The notes: generated by a model from the letters alone, not told the origin. A stretch of 64,000 nt of DNA from Pedobacter schmidteae (GCA_945901155.1 CAMDKO010000001.1:32948-96947); one strand, 5' to 3'. Shown: positions 18,982 through 28,354, counted from the first letter of the stretch. Program-made: numbers and translations.

Positions 18982-19009
18982 TCAATGATGTTATTTCAAT
19001 GATGTTATT
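18982..19009. repeat. 14-bp tandem duplication
   Basis: TCAATGATGTTATT occurs twice in tandem without mismatch, in the 152-bp gap between the end of pyrB and the start of the TPR operon. It may lie in the operon's upstream control region. Confidence 0.7.
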
Positions 19010-19044
19010 TTTAAAATAAAACTATTTACATCAAACTGATCCTA

Positions 19045-19983
19045 TTACTTGCGTTGATTTGCTAGAAGGTATAGAACTGCCATTCTGATTGCAACACCAT
19101 TTTCTACTTGATCTAAGATGATGGATTGTTTGCTATCAGCCACATCGCTAGTGATCTCCACGCCTCGATTTATTGGACCTGGGTGCATCACTGTTATTTC
19201 CTTATCAAGCGAGTTAAGTATTTGTTTGTTAAGTCCATACATCATTGAGTACTCTCTCAATGATGGAAAATATTTAATATCCTGTCGCTCCAGTTGAATG
19301 CGTAGCATATTGGCAACATCACACCAGTTGAGCGCTTTAAGGAGGTCATGTTCGATTTTTACACCAAGTGCGCCAATATACTTAGGGATAAGTGTGCTTG
19401 GTCCGCAAACCATTACTTCTGCGCCTAATTTTTGAAGACAAAGTATATTAGAAAGGGCTACCCTTGAATGAAGTACATCGCCAATTATTGCAATTTTTTT
19501 TCCGCTAACCTCACCGTATTTTTCTCGGATTGAAAAAGCATCTAGAAGAGCCTGGGTTGGATGTTCATGTGCTCCATCTCCAGCATTTACTATTTGAGCA
19601 TTAACATGTTTGCTTAGAAAGATGCCTGCCCCTGGATAAGGGTGCCTCATAACTACCATATCTACTTTCATAGAAAGGATGTTGTTCACTGTATCAATCA
19701 ATGTTTCGCCTTTACTTACAGATGATGATGAGGCTGCAAAATTTACTGTGTCTGCAGACAATCTTTTCTGTGCAAGTTCAAATGATAAACGTGTTCGGGT
19801 AGAGTTTTCAAAGAATATATTAGCGATGGTTACATCTCTCAGAGAAGGGACTTTCTTAATTGGCCTATTAAGTACATCTTTAAAAGTATCAGCAGTCTCA
19901 AAAATCAATTCGATATCTCTACTTGTGAGATCTTTTATTCCCAGCAGGTGTTTAGTACTTAATGTAAGAATTTGTTCTGCCAT
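19045..19983 (-). CDS. pyrB: Aspartate carbamoyltransferase catalytic chain
   Basis: A 312-residue cytoplasmic enzyme that joins carbamoyl phosphate and aspartate, the committed step of pyrimidine synthesis. The carbamoyl-phosphate loop STRTRLSFE (61-69) and HPTQALLDA (141-149) are intact, and the aspartate-site HPGPINRGVE occurs near 265-274. No pyrI regulatory chain is adjacent, so this is the unregulated, pyrR-linked type. The ATG overlaps the pyrR stop (TAATG), as in Gram-positive and many Bacteroidota pyr operons. Confidence 0.96.
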   Translation of the reverse strand: MAEQILTLSTKHLLGIKDLTSRDIELIFETADTFKDVLNRPIKKVPSLRDVTIANIFFENSTRTRLSFELAQKRLSADTVNFAASSSSVSKGETLIDTVNNILSMKVDMVVMRHPYPGAGIFLSKHVNAQIVNAGDGAHEHPTQALLDAFSIREKYGEVSGKKIAIIGDVLHSRVALSNILCLQKLGAEVMVCGPSTLIPKYIGALGVKIEHDLLKALNWCDVANMLRIQLERQDIKYFPSLREYSMMYGLNKQILNSLDKEITVMHPGPINRGVEITSDVADSKQSIILDQVENGVAIRMAVLYLLANQRK

Positions 19984-20525
19984 TATTTTTCTGATAGTAA
20001 GATTACTTTGTCTTCATGATCAGTTTCTTTCCAATTCACGATTACCTTTTGTGAATCTATCGTATCTACCTTGATTCCTATATAATCAGCTTCAATAGGT
20101 AGATGTCTTGAAAATCGCCTATCCACCAGGGTGAGTAATTCAACTTTTTCTGGCCTGCCAAATGACTGCAGGGCATCCATAGCTGCACGTATGGTTCTGC
20201 CAGTCCATAAAACATCATCTACCAGAATAACCTTTTTTCCTTCAATTATGAAATCTATGTCGGTAATGCTTGGAATTAATAATCCATCTTTGCGACGAAA
20301 ATCATCCCTGAAAAAAGTAATATCGAGGTTCCCGTTTTCAATTTTAACGTTTGGTAAGATTTTTTTCAACTCTTCGATGATTCGATTTGCAAGAAATACT
20401 CCGCGAGGCTGAATACCGATGATTACTGAATTATGGAAGTTGTCGTGATTTTCTATTAACTGATGGCAAAGACGCTGAATGGTGATCTGGAATTTTTGAC
20501 CGTCTAGCAGAGTTAATGTTTGCAT
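19983..20525 (-). CDS. pyrR: PyrR: pyr regulator / uracil phosphoribosyltransferase family
   Basis: A 180-residue PRTase-fold protein. The PRPP-binding motif is VILVDDVLWTGRT (99-111), with the PRGV loop (40-43) after the first strand. PyrR proteins bind pyr mRNA in Gram-positives and can have uracil phosphoribosyltransferase activity. I see no anti-terminator/terminator pair in the ~125 bp leader, so RNA attenuation is not supported here; control might be enzymatic or through another mode. It is translationally coupled to pyrB. A -7-like TACTTTTG is at 20550-20543, ~18 bp before the ATG. Confidence 0.9.
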   Translation of the reverse strand: MQTLTLLDGQKFQITIQRLCHQLIENHDNFHNSVIIGIQPRGVFLANRIIEELKKILPNVKIENGNLDITFFRDDFRRKDGLLIPSITDIDFIIEGKKVILVDDVLWTGRTIRAAMDALQSFGRPEKVELLTLVDRRFSRHLPIEADYIGIKVDTIDSQKVIVNWKETDHEDKVILLSEK

Positions 20526-20542
20526 CAGTGGTATAATTTGAG

Positions 20543-20550
20543 CAAAAGTA
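20543..20550 (-). promoter_or_regulatory. Possible -7 box of pyrR-pyrB
   Basis: TACTTTTG on the - strand fits TAnnTTTG; no TTTG lies 17-23 bp further upstream. Predicted start would leave a leader of only ~10 nt, too short for classic PyrR attenuation. Confidence 0.35.
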
Positions 20551-20650
20551 TAAAAAATTATTATACCCTTGTTCAGAATTCTTTAATTTAATAGCAAAGA
20601 TTAAATTATTACTATTTGATTTTAAATTCATTTCCAATATTCTAATTAAT

Positions 20651-20681
20651 AAAAAAAAGCCCTGATGTAAATCAGGGCTTT
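20651..20681 (-). terminator. Intrinsic terminator of rpsA
   Basis: Perfect 11-bp arms AAAGCCCTGAT / ATCAGGGCTTT (20656-20666 and 20671-20681), 4-base loop, and eight T on the - strand after the stem. It lies 24 bp past the rpsA stop. Confidence 0.88.
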
Positions 20682-20705
20682 AATAATATGATAAAGATTT
20701 AAAGC

Positions 20706-22706
20706 TTATTCTTCTGTGCTTTGAACTGCATCAGTACTAGCTACTGCGGCATTATCTTCAGTTTTCTTTGCTTTTTTGGCTTTGCTTTCTGCACCTTCCA
20801 TCTTCTCTTTCAATTGTGCTAATACACCAAGATCACCTAAAGTAGACTTCTCAACAGACTCTTTTACCTTTTTAACGGCAGTAGTAAAAGCTTTTGCTTC
20901 TTTCTTTTTAGCGTTGAATTCTTCTTTGCGTTCTTCAGCTTTTGCTTCTTCCCAAATACGGGCATGAGAAACTACGATACGTTTAGAATCTTTATTGAAT
21001 TCAATGATTCTGAATTCAGCAGTCTCTTCCATTTTTACAGAAGATCCATCTTCTTTTACCATGTGTTTAGTTGGAGCAAATCCTTCAACACCGTATGGTA
21101 ATGCAACGATAGCACCTTTGTCTGTAACCTTTAAGACAGTTCCTTCATGTATTGAGTCAATAGTGAATACAGTTTCGAAAGTTTCCCAAGGGTTTTCTTC
21201 TAACTGTTTGTGGCCTAAGCTCAGTTTACGGTTAGCCTCGTCAAGTTCTAAGACTACCACATCAAGTTCTTCACTTACTTTAGTGAATTCATTTGGATGG
21301 TTTACTTTCTTAGACCATGAAAGGTCAGAAATATGAATTAATCCGTCAATTCCTTCTTCGATCTCAACAAATACCCCAAAATTGGTCATGTTCTTAACAA
21401 CAGCTTTGTGCTTGCTACCGATAGGATAGCGCTCAGCGATGTTCTTCCATGGATCTGGAGTAAGTTGTTTGATACCAAGACTCATTTTGCGCTCGTTACG
21501 ATCTAATGTCAATACCTGAGCTTCAACTTCATCGCTAACTTTCAGGAATTCCTGAGGATTACGAAGATTTTGAGACCATGACATTTCAGATACGTGAATC
21601 AAACCTTCAACACCTGGGGTGATTTCAAGGAATGCTCCGTAATCTGCAACCGTAACAATTCTGCCTTTAACTTTAGATCCGATCTCTAAGGTTGTATCTA
21701 ATGCTTCCCAAGGATGAGGAGTTAATTGTTTTAAACCTAATGCGATACGTTTTTTCTCATCATCAAAGTCTAAAACAACAACATTGATCTTTTGATCAAG
21801 GTTTAATACCTCACGAGGATGCTCTATGCGGCCCCATGAAATATCAGTTATGTGTAATAAACCGTCTACGCCACCAAGGTCAATAAACACACCAAAATCA
21901 GTAATGTTTTTAACTGTACCCTCAAGTACTTGTCCTTTTTCCAGTTTTGCAACGATTTCAGTTTTTTGATTTTCTAAATCGTCTTCAATAAGAACTTTAT
22001 GTGATACTACAACGTTTTTGAACTCGTGATTGATTTTAACAACCTTGAATTCCATTGTTTTACCTACATAGACATCATAATCACGAATAGGTTTAATGTC
22101 AATCTGCGATCCAGGAAGGAAAGCTTCAACACCCATAATGTCCACAATTAATCCACCTTTTGTACGACTCTTAACAAAACCAGTAATGATTTTGTCTTGA
22201 TCTAAAGCTTCATTGATAGTTTCCCATGAACGCTGAGTTTTTGCACGCTTACGAGATAATACTAACTGTCCGTTAGCATCTTCTTGTGATTCTACAAATA
22301 CGTCAACTGAATCACCAACCTTAAGTTCAGGTGTATCACGGAATTCTGATAATGATACTAAACCGTCAGATTTAAACCCAATGTTTAATACCACATCTTT
22401 GTTATTGATCGATACAACAATACCCGAGATAATCTCGCCTTTGTTAATCGAATTGAAAGTTCCTGCATACATTTCTTCAAACTTTTCACGGTCTGCAGCA
22501 CTGTAATTTCCGAAACCTTTATCATCCGCATCCCAGTCAAAATCGCCGGTAGGGGTGATTAATGTTTTTGATTTGATCTCTTCGATCGACACTGAATCAG
22601 CTTCTGATTCAATGGTTTCCTTTTGTTTAACCGTAGTGGTTTCTTCGCCTTGAAGTTCAGCTTGTTTAGCAGTTAACTCCTTTTCAGCTTCTAGTTTTTT
22701 AGCCAT
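20706..22706 (-). CDS. rpsA: 30S ribosomal protein S1
   Basis: A 666-residue RNA-binding ribosomal protein that helps mRNA docking. Six S1/OB repeats are visible, at roughly 90-153, 171-237, 258-326, 343-413, 430-500 and 519-582; repeats 3-6 share the pattern GVFIDL-GGVDGLLHITDISW. An acidic N-terminal extension (~1-80) and a Lys/Glu-rich C-terminal tail (~590-666) are longer than in E. coli S1, as is usual in Bacteroidota. It follows cmk on the same strand, an order conserved widely, but has its own -7 box and terminator. S1 matters in this phylum because most mRNAs lack a Shine-Dalgarno sequence. Confidence 0.96.
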   Translation of the reverse strand: MAKKLEAEKELTAKQAELQGEETTTVKQKETIESEADSVSIEEIKSKTLITPTGDFDWDADDKGFGNYSAADREKFEEMYAGTFNSINKGEIISGIVVSINNKDVVLNIGFKSDGLVSLSEFRDTPELKVGDSVDVFVESQEDANGQLVLSRKRAKTQRSWETINEALDQDKIITGFVKSRTKGGLIVDIMGVEAFLPGSQIDIKPIRDYDVYVGKTMEFKVVKINHEFKNVVVSHKVLIEDDLENQKTEIVAKLEKGQVLEGTVKNITDFGVFIDLGGVDGLLHITDISWGRIEHPREVLNLDQKINVVVLDFDDEKKRIALGLKQLTPHPWEALDTTLEIGSKVKGRIVTVADYGAFLEITPGVEGLIHVSEMSWSQNLRNPQEFLKVSDEVEAQVLTLDRNERKMSLGIKQLTPDPWKNIAERYPIGSKHKAVVKNMTNFGVFVEIEEGIDGLIHISDLSWSKKVNHPNEFTKVSEELDVVVLELDEANRKLSLGHKQLEENPWETFETVFTIDSIHEGTVLKVTDKGAIVALPYGVEGFAPTKHMVKEDGSSVKMEETAEFRIIEFNKDSKRIVVSHARIWEEAKAEERKEEFNAKKKEAKAFTTAVKKVKESVEKSTLGDLGVLAQLKEKMEGAESKAKKAKKTEDNAAVASTDAVQSTEE

Positions 22707-22718
22707 TAATTAATTTAT

Positions 22719-22727
22719 CTCCTTTTT
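22719..22727 (-). promoter_or_regulatory. Shine-Dalgarno-like sequence before rpsA
   Basis: AAAAAGGAG lies 12 nt before the rpsA ATG on the - strand. Such a purine-rich site is uncommon in this phylum; the spacing is a little long. Confidence 0.4.
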
Positions 22728-22746
22728 CCGATATTAAATCGGACTG

Positions 22747-22754
22747 CAAAGGTA
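22747..22754 (-). promoter_or_regulatory. -7 box of rpsA
   Basis: TACCTTTG on the - strand matches TAnnTTTG exactly, placing the start ~22740 and a ~35-nt leader that contains the AGGAG. No TTTG -33 element is seen. The rest of the 316-bp cmk-rpsA gap holds only an inverted repeat CATATTC/GAATATG (22860-22866 and 22883-22889) of unknown role. Confidence 0.5.
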
Positions 22755-23022
22755 GAAAAATTCATTTTTATTAAAAAACATTTTATGCTTTATTTTCAAT
22801 TAATTACATACAGAACTTGCTGATACTAATCAATTATTAAAAAAAGTATATTCATCTAGCATATTCGAACATTTTATACTGTGAATATGTATTCTAGAAG
22901 GTATTTTATGGATTCGTATAAGATGAAATTAATGAATCAATCATCCCATTTGATTAAATTAGAAGTGGTTAAATCATAAAAAGATGAAGATTATCATTCT
23001 GAGAAGTGTTTCAATGATTTAA

Positions 23023-23703
23023 TTATTTTTTCGTCAAGAGTGGTTTTAGATATCGCATAGCAAATTCCAGTTGCTGTGTTTCATCAATATGGCTATTGTC
23101 TAATACCACGGCATCTTCTGCCTTGATCAAAGGACTTTCCACTCTGGTGGTGTCTTGGTAGTCACGTTTGGCAAGATTTTCAAAGATATCTTCCATATTA
23201 ACCTTTTCACCCTTACTGATTAGTTCATTATATCTTCTTTCTGTCCTGATCTGAGGGTCAGCGGTCATGAATAATTTTAGATCTGCATTCGGGAATACTA
23301 CCGTTCCAATATCGCGTCCGTCCATAACAATATTGCCTGATCTGCCCATTCTTTGCTGTTGTTTCACCATTTCAATGCGAACATCTTTAATAGCACTAAC
23401 TGTACTTACTTTATCAGCAACAGGCATCTGACGTATTTCTTTCGAAACGTCTTCGTTATTCAGAGTAATTAATGTTTGATTATCTGATGTCTGAAAATCA
23501 ATCTGGATTTTACTTAATACATTTATTACCGATTCCTTATCCTTGAGATCAATGTTTTGCCTAAGAAAAAATAGGGTTACAGCCCTATACATTGCTCCGC
23601 TATCAATATAGATGAAGTTCAGTTTTTTGGCCAGGGCTTTAGCCAGGGTGCTTTTACCACATGAAGAATATCCGTCAATGGCTACAACAATATTTTTGCT
23701 CAT
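23023..23703 (-). CDS. cmk: Cytidylate kinase
   Basis: A 226-residue cytoplasmic NMP kinase that phosphorylates CMP and dCMP. The P-loop is GYSSCGKST (11-19), followed by YIDSGAMYRA (32-41), and the NMP-binding MDGRDIGTVVFP is near 124-135: all hallmarks of Cmk. The length matches the family. It lies upstream of rpsA on the same strand, as in many bacteria. A full TTTG/TATTTTTG promoter sits only a few bases before the ATG, so the transcript should have almost no leader. Confidence 0.96.
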   Translation of the reverse strand: MSKNIVVAIDGYSSCGKSTLAKALAKKLNFIYIDSGAMYRAVTLFFLRQNIDLKDKESVINVLSKIQIDFQTSDNQTLITLNNEDVSKEIRQMPVADKVSTVSAIKDVRIEMVKQQQRMGRSGNIVMDGRDIGTVVFPNADLKLFMTADPQIRTERRYNELISKGEKVNMEDIFENLAKRDYQDTTRVESPLIKAEDAVVLDNSHIDETQQLEFAMRYLKPLLTKK

Positions 23704-23708
23704 CGCTA

Positions 23709-23741
23709 CAAAAATAGGATTTGCATTGGATATCTTACAAA
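23709..23741 (-). promoter_or_regulatory. cmk promoter, Bacteroidota consensus
   Basis: On the - strand TTTG (23741-23738), 21-bp spacer, TATTTTTG (23716-23709). The box ends 5 bp before the cmk ATG (23703), predicting a leaderless or near-leaderless mRNA. Confidence 0.6.
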
Positions 23742-23776
23742 AGACTTTACATAGATTTTCTTATTTTTCTAATGAT

Positions 23777-23784
23777 TATTTTTG
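23777..23784 (+). promoter_or_regulatory. -7 box of arfB
   Basis: TATTTTTG ends 3 bp before the arfB ATG at 23788. No TTTG -33 element at the usual spacing. If used, the mRNA would begin at or inside the start codon. Confidence 0.4.
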
Positions 23785-23787
23785 TGC

Positions 23788-24198
23788 ATGACATTTTCTA
23801 AACAGGAACTTTTGAAGGAAATAACATTCCGAACTTCAAGAAGCGGGGGTAAGGGTGGGCAGAATGTGAATAAAGTATCAAGCAAGGTTGAACTTAATAT
23901 AAATATAAGGACTTCGTCGTATTTTACTGAAGAAGAGAAGGACTTGTTAGTTCAAAAACTTTCCAACCGGATTAACTCAGAGGGAGTACTTCAGGTTGTT
24001 ACAGAAGAGGAGAGAAGCCAGTTGCATAATAAAGAAAAGAGTTTGGATAAGCTTATTGTTCTTCTAAAGAAGGCATTATACAGGCCAACGCCAAGAAAAA
24101 TAAGCAAACCCAAGAAATCAGCAATTGAAAAACGTTTAAAATTAAAGCAATTAACAGCTTTGAAAAAAATGAGCCGAAGGGGTAATTTTAATGATTAG
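23788..24198 (+). CDS. arfB: Peptidyl-tRNA hydrolase ArfB (ribosome rescue)
   Basis: A 136-residue release-factor-like protein that frees peptides from ribosomes stalled without a stop codon. The catalytic GGQ is at 23-25 inside RSGGKGGQNVNKV, and the C-terminal ~35 residues form the basic tail (RPTPRKISKPKKSAIEKRLK) that threads into the empty mRNA channel. I start at ATG 23788; a TTG two codons upstream lies inside the -7 box and is unlikely. It is divergent from cmk, with both promoters in an 84-bp gap. Confidence 0.92.
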   Translation: MTFSKQELLKEITFRTSRSGGKGGQNVNKVSSKVELNINIRTSSYFTEEEKDLLVQKLSNRINSEGVLQVVTEEERSQLHNKEKSLDKLIVLLKKALYRPTPRKISKPKKSAIEKRLKLKQLTALKKMSRRGNFND

Positions 24199-24215
24199 AT
24201 CAATACGGATCAGAT

Positions 24216-25181
24216 CTAGTTCAATCTATAATAAAATGCAATAGAACCAAATTGATCTGACTTTGCTATGCTTTCCACTTCTCTGGTCTTTAAAATTATT
24301 GAAAAATCGGCCGTAAATCGTTTTTGCGAATAAATTGCACCTGCCTGCTGACTGAAAACAACTGGCTTTATATCAAATACCACAGGTCCTTTATCTTTTA
24401 TAAAGAGACCACCCTGAATGGTGGCATCGTATGCGATATAATTCAACATGGGTTTTGCATAAATGAAGAACTCTCTATTTTGTTGGTCCTTTTGAGCATT
24501 ATTATTTGAAAGCCTGCTTTGCAAACTTGCTGAATTATACAATGGGTTTATAGCTCCGGTACGGAACATGATACCAACACCGGCTCCTGAAAAAGTGTTT
24601 CCAATATTAATGTAAGTGTTAGCTGATAAATCAAGTTTGCCCGAGCTTGATCGATTTATTAAATAGTTATATTCTGCAGTTGCGTTTATCGCTAGTTCGT
24701 TTTTAACCTGCCACTGCCATCCACTAATCTCGTAAAACCCAAAACCATTGTGCATTAATTCTTGTGCTTCTTTTGCTAGAGCGGCTGGTCCAATGGTTCC
24801 AGACTGCACGCTTAGCCTTAAATTATTCTCTGAATTGTACAATAGATTAAGAGCGGCTCCGGCATGTAAATACCCTGCAAAGGGGCGGTCAACATATACA
24901 ATATCCAAGATACTTCCCGATTGAGGATTGTATATTTTTTGACCTGCTTCAAATTCAAGGATCATTTTATTGAGTTTTTTGTTTCTCAATGTGCTTTGAT
25001 CTATTGCAGTACGAAAGGTTAGTAATAAGCCGTTGGTATAATACCGGTCTTTTCCACTTGCAAGGTAGGAGTCGTTTTCACTTCTGAATCCGAATTCGCT
25101 TTTGTAAGTGTTAGTTTGGGCCTCTGAAAAAAAATGTGATAGACAAATGAAAAGAGTAAACAATACTATATTTTTTTTCAT
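24216..25181 (-). CDS. LpxR-like lipid A 3'-O-deacylase (DUF2219)
   Basis: A 321-residue outer-membrane barrel enzyme candidate. A signal peptide ends at SEAQ (~22). The family motif SENDSYLASGKDRYYTNGLLL spans 34-54: Asn36-Asp37 and the DRYYTNG loop match the LpxR active site. His144 and GWQWQVKNE (154-162) match the second catalytic region (His...Gln...Glu). LpxR removes the 3'-acyloxyacyl chain from lipid A at the cell surface. The sequence ends in an aromatic strand (FYYRLN). Convergent with arfB (17 bp). The next - strand gene upstream also encodes an outer-membrane protein, so they may share a transcript. Confidence 0.75.
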   Translation of the reverse strand: MKKNIVLFTLFICLSHFFSEAQTNTYKSEFGFRSENDSYLASGKDRYYTNGLLLTFRTAIDQSTLRNKKLNKMILEFEAGQKIYNPQSGSILDIVYVDRPFAGYLHAGAALNLLYNSENNLRLSVQSGTIGPAALAKEAQELMHNGFGFYEISGWQWQVKNELAINATAEYNYLINRSSSGKLDLSANTYINIGNTFSGAGVGIMFRTGAINPLYNSASLQSRLSNNNAQKDQQNREFFIYAKPMLNYIAYDATIQGGLFIKDKGPVVFDIKPVVFSQQAGAIYSQKRFTADFSIILKTREVESIAKSDQFGSIAFYYRLN

Positions 25182-25246
25182 TTATTCTACAAGTAAGTAA
25201 GGTTTATTTGAAAATTCAATCTGTCAAACTATGCATTTTTTCAGCA

Positions 25247-25762
25247 TTAAAAACTATAACCCAGACTTAATCCTGCATAATAAGGAATAAAAAAATTCTT
25301 GTTAAAAATTGGAGTGAGTCCCGCCCTGAAAGAAAATCCTCGATCAATAGGTTGAAGTCTGTAAGAAAAACTCATAGTCCCTATAATATTACTGTTGTTT
25401 TCATTAAATAAAAATGAGTTATCATTGCCACTAGTAGCTAGGAGTGTAGCACCTAGACCGATCTCAAAAAATTGTCTTCCCTTTCCAAGCAGGTAGTTCA
25501 GCGATAAAGGCACGGTGCTTGCATTATCGCCTCCTATAGAGATATAACCAATTCCTGCTCTGCCGCCAAGGCCATCTCTGCGTTTAGAAAAACGAGAGTC
25601 GTAATTGGCGGTAAATAACAATCCTTGACCGCCTAGCTCAACGAATACATTTTGTGCTCTTTTTCCGTTTTCTGAAGAAGTTGAACCGGATTCCTGACCT
25701 TTTACAAGGACGCTTAAAAACAGCAAGACAAGGGTAAATAATGCAGTATATTTTGTTTTCAT
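25247..25762 (-). CDS. Small outer-membrane beta-barrel protein
   Basis: A 171-residue exported protein with signal peptide ending at VKGQ (~22) and about eight amphipathic strands (alternating Gly/aromatic residues, for example NVFVELGGQGLLFTANYDSR), ending YYAGLSLGYSF with C-terminal Phe as BAM substrates have. I do not recognise a named family; it resembles small OmpW/OmpA-barrel-like hypotheticals common in Sphingobacteria. It lies 65 bp upstream of the LpxR-like gene. Confidence 0.6.
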   Translation of the reverse strand: MKTKYTALFTLVLLFLSVLVKGQESGSTSSENGKRAQNVFVELGGQGLLFTANYDSRFSKRRDGLGGRAGIGYISIGGDNASTVPLSLNYLLGKGRQFFEIGLGATLLATSGNDNSFLFNENNSNIIGTMSFSYRLQPIDRGFSFRAGLTPIFNKNFFIPYYAGLSLGYSF

Positions 25763-25837
25763 CTAATTTTTATTTAGGATATACTAAACCTAATTAATAT
25801 TATCGATAAAATACTGCCTATATTATAATACTTTAGC

Positions 25838-28315
25838 TTAATGTACTGCAGCGGACTCAGGTTTTCTTACTATTAAATCTATAGCATCTTTTACTTTGTC
25901 TTTGCTTAGCGCAATCTCTATAACTTCTTTCATTTCGCTAACATAATGGAAGGATAGATCTTTAATATAATCCTCTTTAATTTCTAGAATATCTTTCATA
26001 TTAGATTTTGATAGAATTATATCCTTAATATTTGCTCTTTTTGCGGCTAGAATTTTTTCCTTAATTCCCCCCACAGGCAATACCTTCCCACGAAGTGTGA
26101 TCTCTCCGGTCATAGCCAGGTGAGGTTTAACTTTACGTTGGGTAAATGCAGATGTCAAAGCTGTTAACATGGTAATTCCCGCTGATGGTCCATCTTTTGG
26201 TGTTGCACCTGCTGGAACGTGTACATGTACATCCCATTGATCAAACACGCGGAAATCAATATTAAATTTGGAGGCATTGGCACGTAAATAAGCCATGGCT
26301 ATTGTTGCGGACTCTTTCATTACGTCTCCAAGATTACCGGTAAGTGACAATTTCCCTTTACCCGGGCTTAAACTTGCTTCGATAAACAGGATATCTCCTC
26401 CTACCTGCGTCCAGGCTAGTCCGGTAACTACCCCTGCAACCTCATTCCCTTCATACAAGTCTTTATCATATATTGGTGGGCCAAGAATAGTTTCTACATC
26501 TGCCTTGCTTACAGAAGGACTGTATTCTACTTCCATTACGATTTTAGTTGCAATTCCACGAACCAGCGATCCGATTTTTTTCTCAAGCCCTCTAACCCCT
26601 GATTCACGGGTATAATCTTCAATGACTTTTTCAATAGCATTAGTTTTTAGAGAAATATCTTTAGATTTAATTCCATGCTGCTCACGTTGTTTTGGTAGTA
26701 AATGTCTTTTGGCAATTTCAATTTTCTCTTCAATAGTATAGCCACTTACTTCAATAATCTCCATTCTGTCTAATAATGCCGGTTGTATAGAGCTCAATGA
26801 ATTTGCTGTAGCAATAAACATCACGCTCGACAGATCATAATCTACCTCCACATAATGGTCATAAAATGCATTGTTTTGTTCAGGATCAAGCACTTCAAGC
26901 AGGGCAGAGGATGGATCTCCCCTAAAATCATTTCCAACCTTATCTATTTCATCAAGAACAAAAACAGGGTTTGAGCTGCCTGCCTTTTTTATAGACTGGA
27001 TAATCCTTCCGGGCATGGCGCCAATATAGGTTTTGCGATGCCCTCTGATTTCTGCCTCATCTCTTATTCCACCTAAAGCCATTCTGACATATTTTCTGCC
27101 CAATGCTTTGGCAACAGATTTCCCCAAGGATGTTTTTCCAACCCCTGGAGGGCCAACCAAACAAAGTATTGGGGCCTTCATGTTATGCTTTAGTTTTAAA
27201 ACGGCCAGGTATTCAATGATCCGCTGTTTTACTTTTTCTAGGCCGTAATGATCTTTTTCAAGTACTTTTTCGGCTCTTTTTAAATCAAAATTATCTTTGG
27301 TGAAATCATTCCATGGTAGATCCAGAAGTAATTCCAGATAGTTGATTTGAATAGAATAATCAGCTGCTGCAGGGTTCATTCTAGATAATTTTTCAATTTC
27401 CTTGTTAAAATGAGTGGCTGCGTCTTTACTCCATTTTTTTCTAGTAGCTCTTGATCTTAAATTTTCTATTTCCAAATCGGGCGAGTTTCCACCTAGCTCC
27501 TCTTGAATAGTTTTTAATTGCTGATTTAGAAAATAATCTCTTTGCTGTTTATCTAGATCAACTCTAACTTTTGATTGAATCTGATTTTTGAGCTCCTGCA
27601 TTTGAAGTTCTTGTGTTAAATGGCCTAAAACCATTTTTGCACGCTCATGCAGGTTGACAACCTCCAGCATTTGCTGTTTCGAGGCCACATCTGCATTCAT
27701 GTTAGAAGAGATAAAATTGATCAGGAACGATGAACTTTCAATGTTTTTTATTGCTATACCGGCCTCGCTCGGAATATTAGGAGAAAGTTGTATAATTTCC
27801 ATAGCCATCTCCTTAATTGAAGCCATAAGTGCTTTAAACTCTTTGTCAGTTTTTGGGCGAACTTCTTCAAATTTATGGATGCTTGACTTGATGTATGGGT
27901 CGCTTTGGACCTCTTCATTGAGTCGGAAACGCTGTTTGCCCTGAATGATTACGGTTGTATTTCCATCAGGCATTTGTAACATCTTAATAATAAGCGCTAC
28001 GGTTCCAATCTGATTTAATTGTTCAAAAGTTGGGTCTTCAATAGCCACATCACGCTGAGAAACAACCCCGATGATTCTGTCGCCACGATAGGCATCTTTT
28101 ATTAATTTGATGGATTTATCTCTTCCAACTGTTATTGGAATAACAACACCAGGAAATAAAACGGTATTTCTTAAAGGCAGAATCGACAAAATGTCGGGTG
28201 TCTGTTCATTGTTCATTTCCTCCTCGTCCTCTTGAGACATCAGTGGAAAGAACTCAGTATCTTCATTTATTAAGGGCAAAGCACGGTTAAAGTCAAAGTT
28301 GTCGTAGTTACTCAT
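25838..28315 (-). CDS. lon: ATP-dependent protease Lon
   Basis: An 825-residue cytoplasmic AAA+ serine protease that degrades damaged and regulatory proteins. The Lon N-domain (~44-250) is followed by a coiled-coil, Walker A GPPGVGKT (388-395), Walker B VFVLDEID (451-458) and the protease domain with Ser711 in PKDGPSAG and Lys754 in GGIKEK, spaced exactly 43 residues as in E. coli Lon. A 40-residue acidic N-terminal extension is typical of Bacteroidota. No neighbour forms an operon. No consensus promoter is seen; a hairpin (28355-28377) lies 40 bp upstream of the ATG. Confidence 0.97.
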   Translation of the reverse strand: MSNYDNFDFNRALPLINEDTEFFPLMSQEDEEEMNNEQTPDILSILPLRNTVLFPGVVIPITVGRDKSIKLIKDAYRGDRIIGVVSQRDVAIEDPTFEQLNQIGTVALIIKMLQMPDGNTTVIIQGKQRFRLNEEVQSDPYIKSSIHKFEEVRPKTDKEFKALMASIKEMAMEIIQLSPNIPSEAGIAIKNIESSSFLINFISSNMNADVASKQQMLEVVNLHERAKMVLGHLTQELQMQELKNQIQSKVRVDLDKQQRDYFLNQQLKTIQEELGGNSPDLEIENLRSRATRKKWSKDAATHFNKEIEKLSRMNPAAADYSIQINYLELLLDLPWNDFTKDNFDLKRAEKVLEKDHYGLEKVKQRIIEYLAVLKLKHNMKAPILCLVGPPGVGKTSLGKSVAKALGRKYVRMALGGIRDEAEIRGHRKTYIGAMPGRIIQSIKKAGSSNPVFVLDEIDKVGNDFRGDPSSALLEVLDPEQNNAFYDHYVEVDYDLSSVMFIATANSLSSIQPALLDRMEIIEVSGYTIEEKIEIAKRHLLPKQREQHGIKSKDISLKTNAIEKVIEDYTRESGVRGLEKKIGSLVRGIATKIVMEVEYSPSVSKADVETILGPPIYDKDLYEGNEVAGVVTGLAWTQVGGDILFIEASLSPGKGKLSLTGNLGDVMKESATIAMAYLRANASKFNIDFRVFDQWDVHVHVPAGATPKDGPSAGITMLTALTSAFTQRKVKPHLAMTGEITLRGKVLPVGGIKEKILAAKRANIKDIILSKSNMKDILEIKEDYIKDLSFHYVSEMKEVIEIALSKDKVKDAIDLIVRKPESAAVH

Positions 28316-28354
28316 CTATATCTTTATAACGTCATAATGACAGTTGATTTTTTT

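Noticed and set aside
20526-20650. PyrR attenuator
   Set aside because: The only strong hairpin (20651-20681) belongs to the rpsA end, and no alternative pairing was found in the leader.
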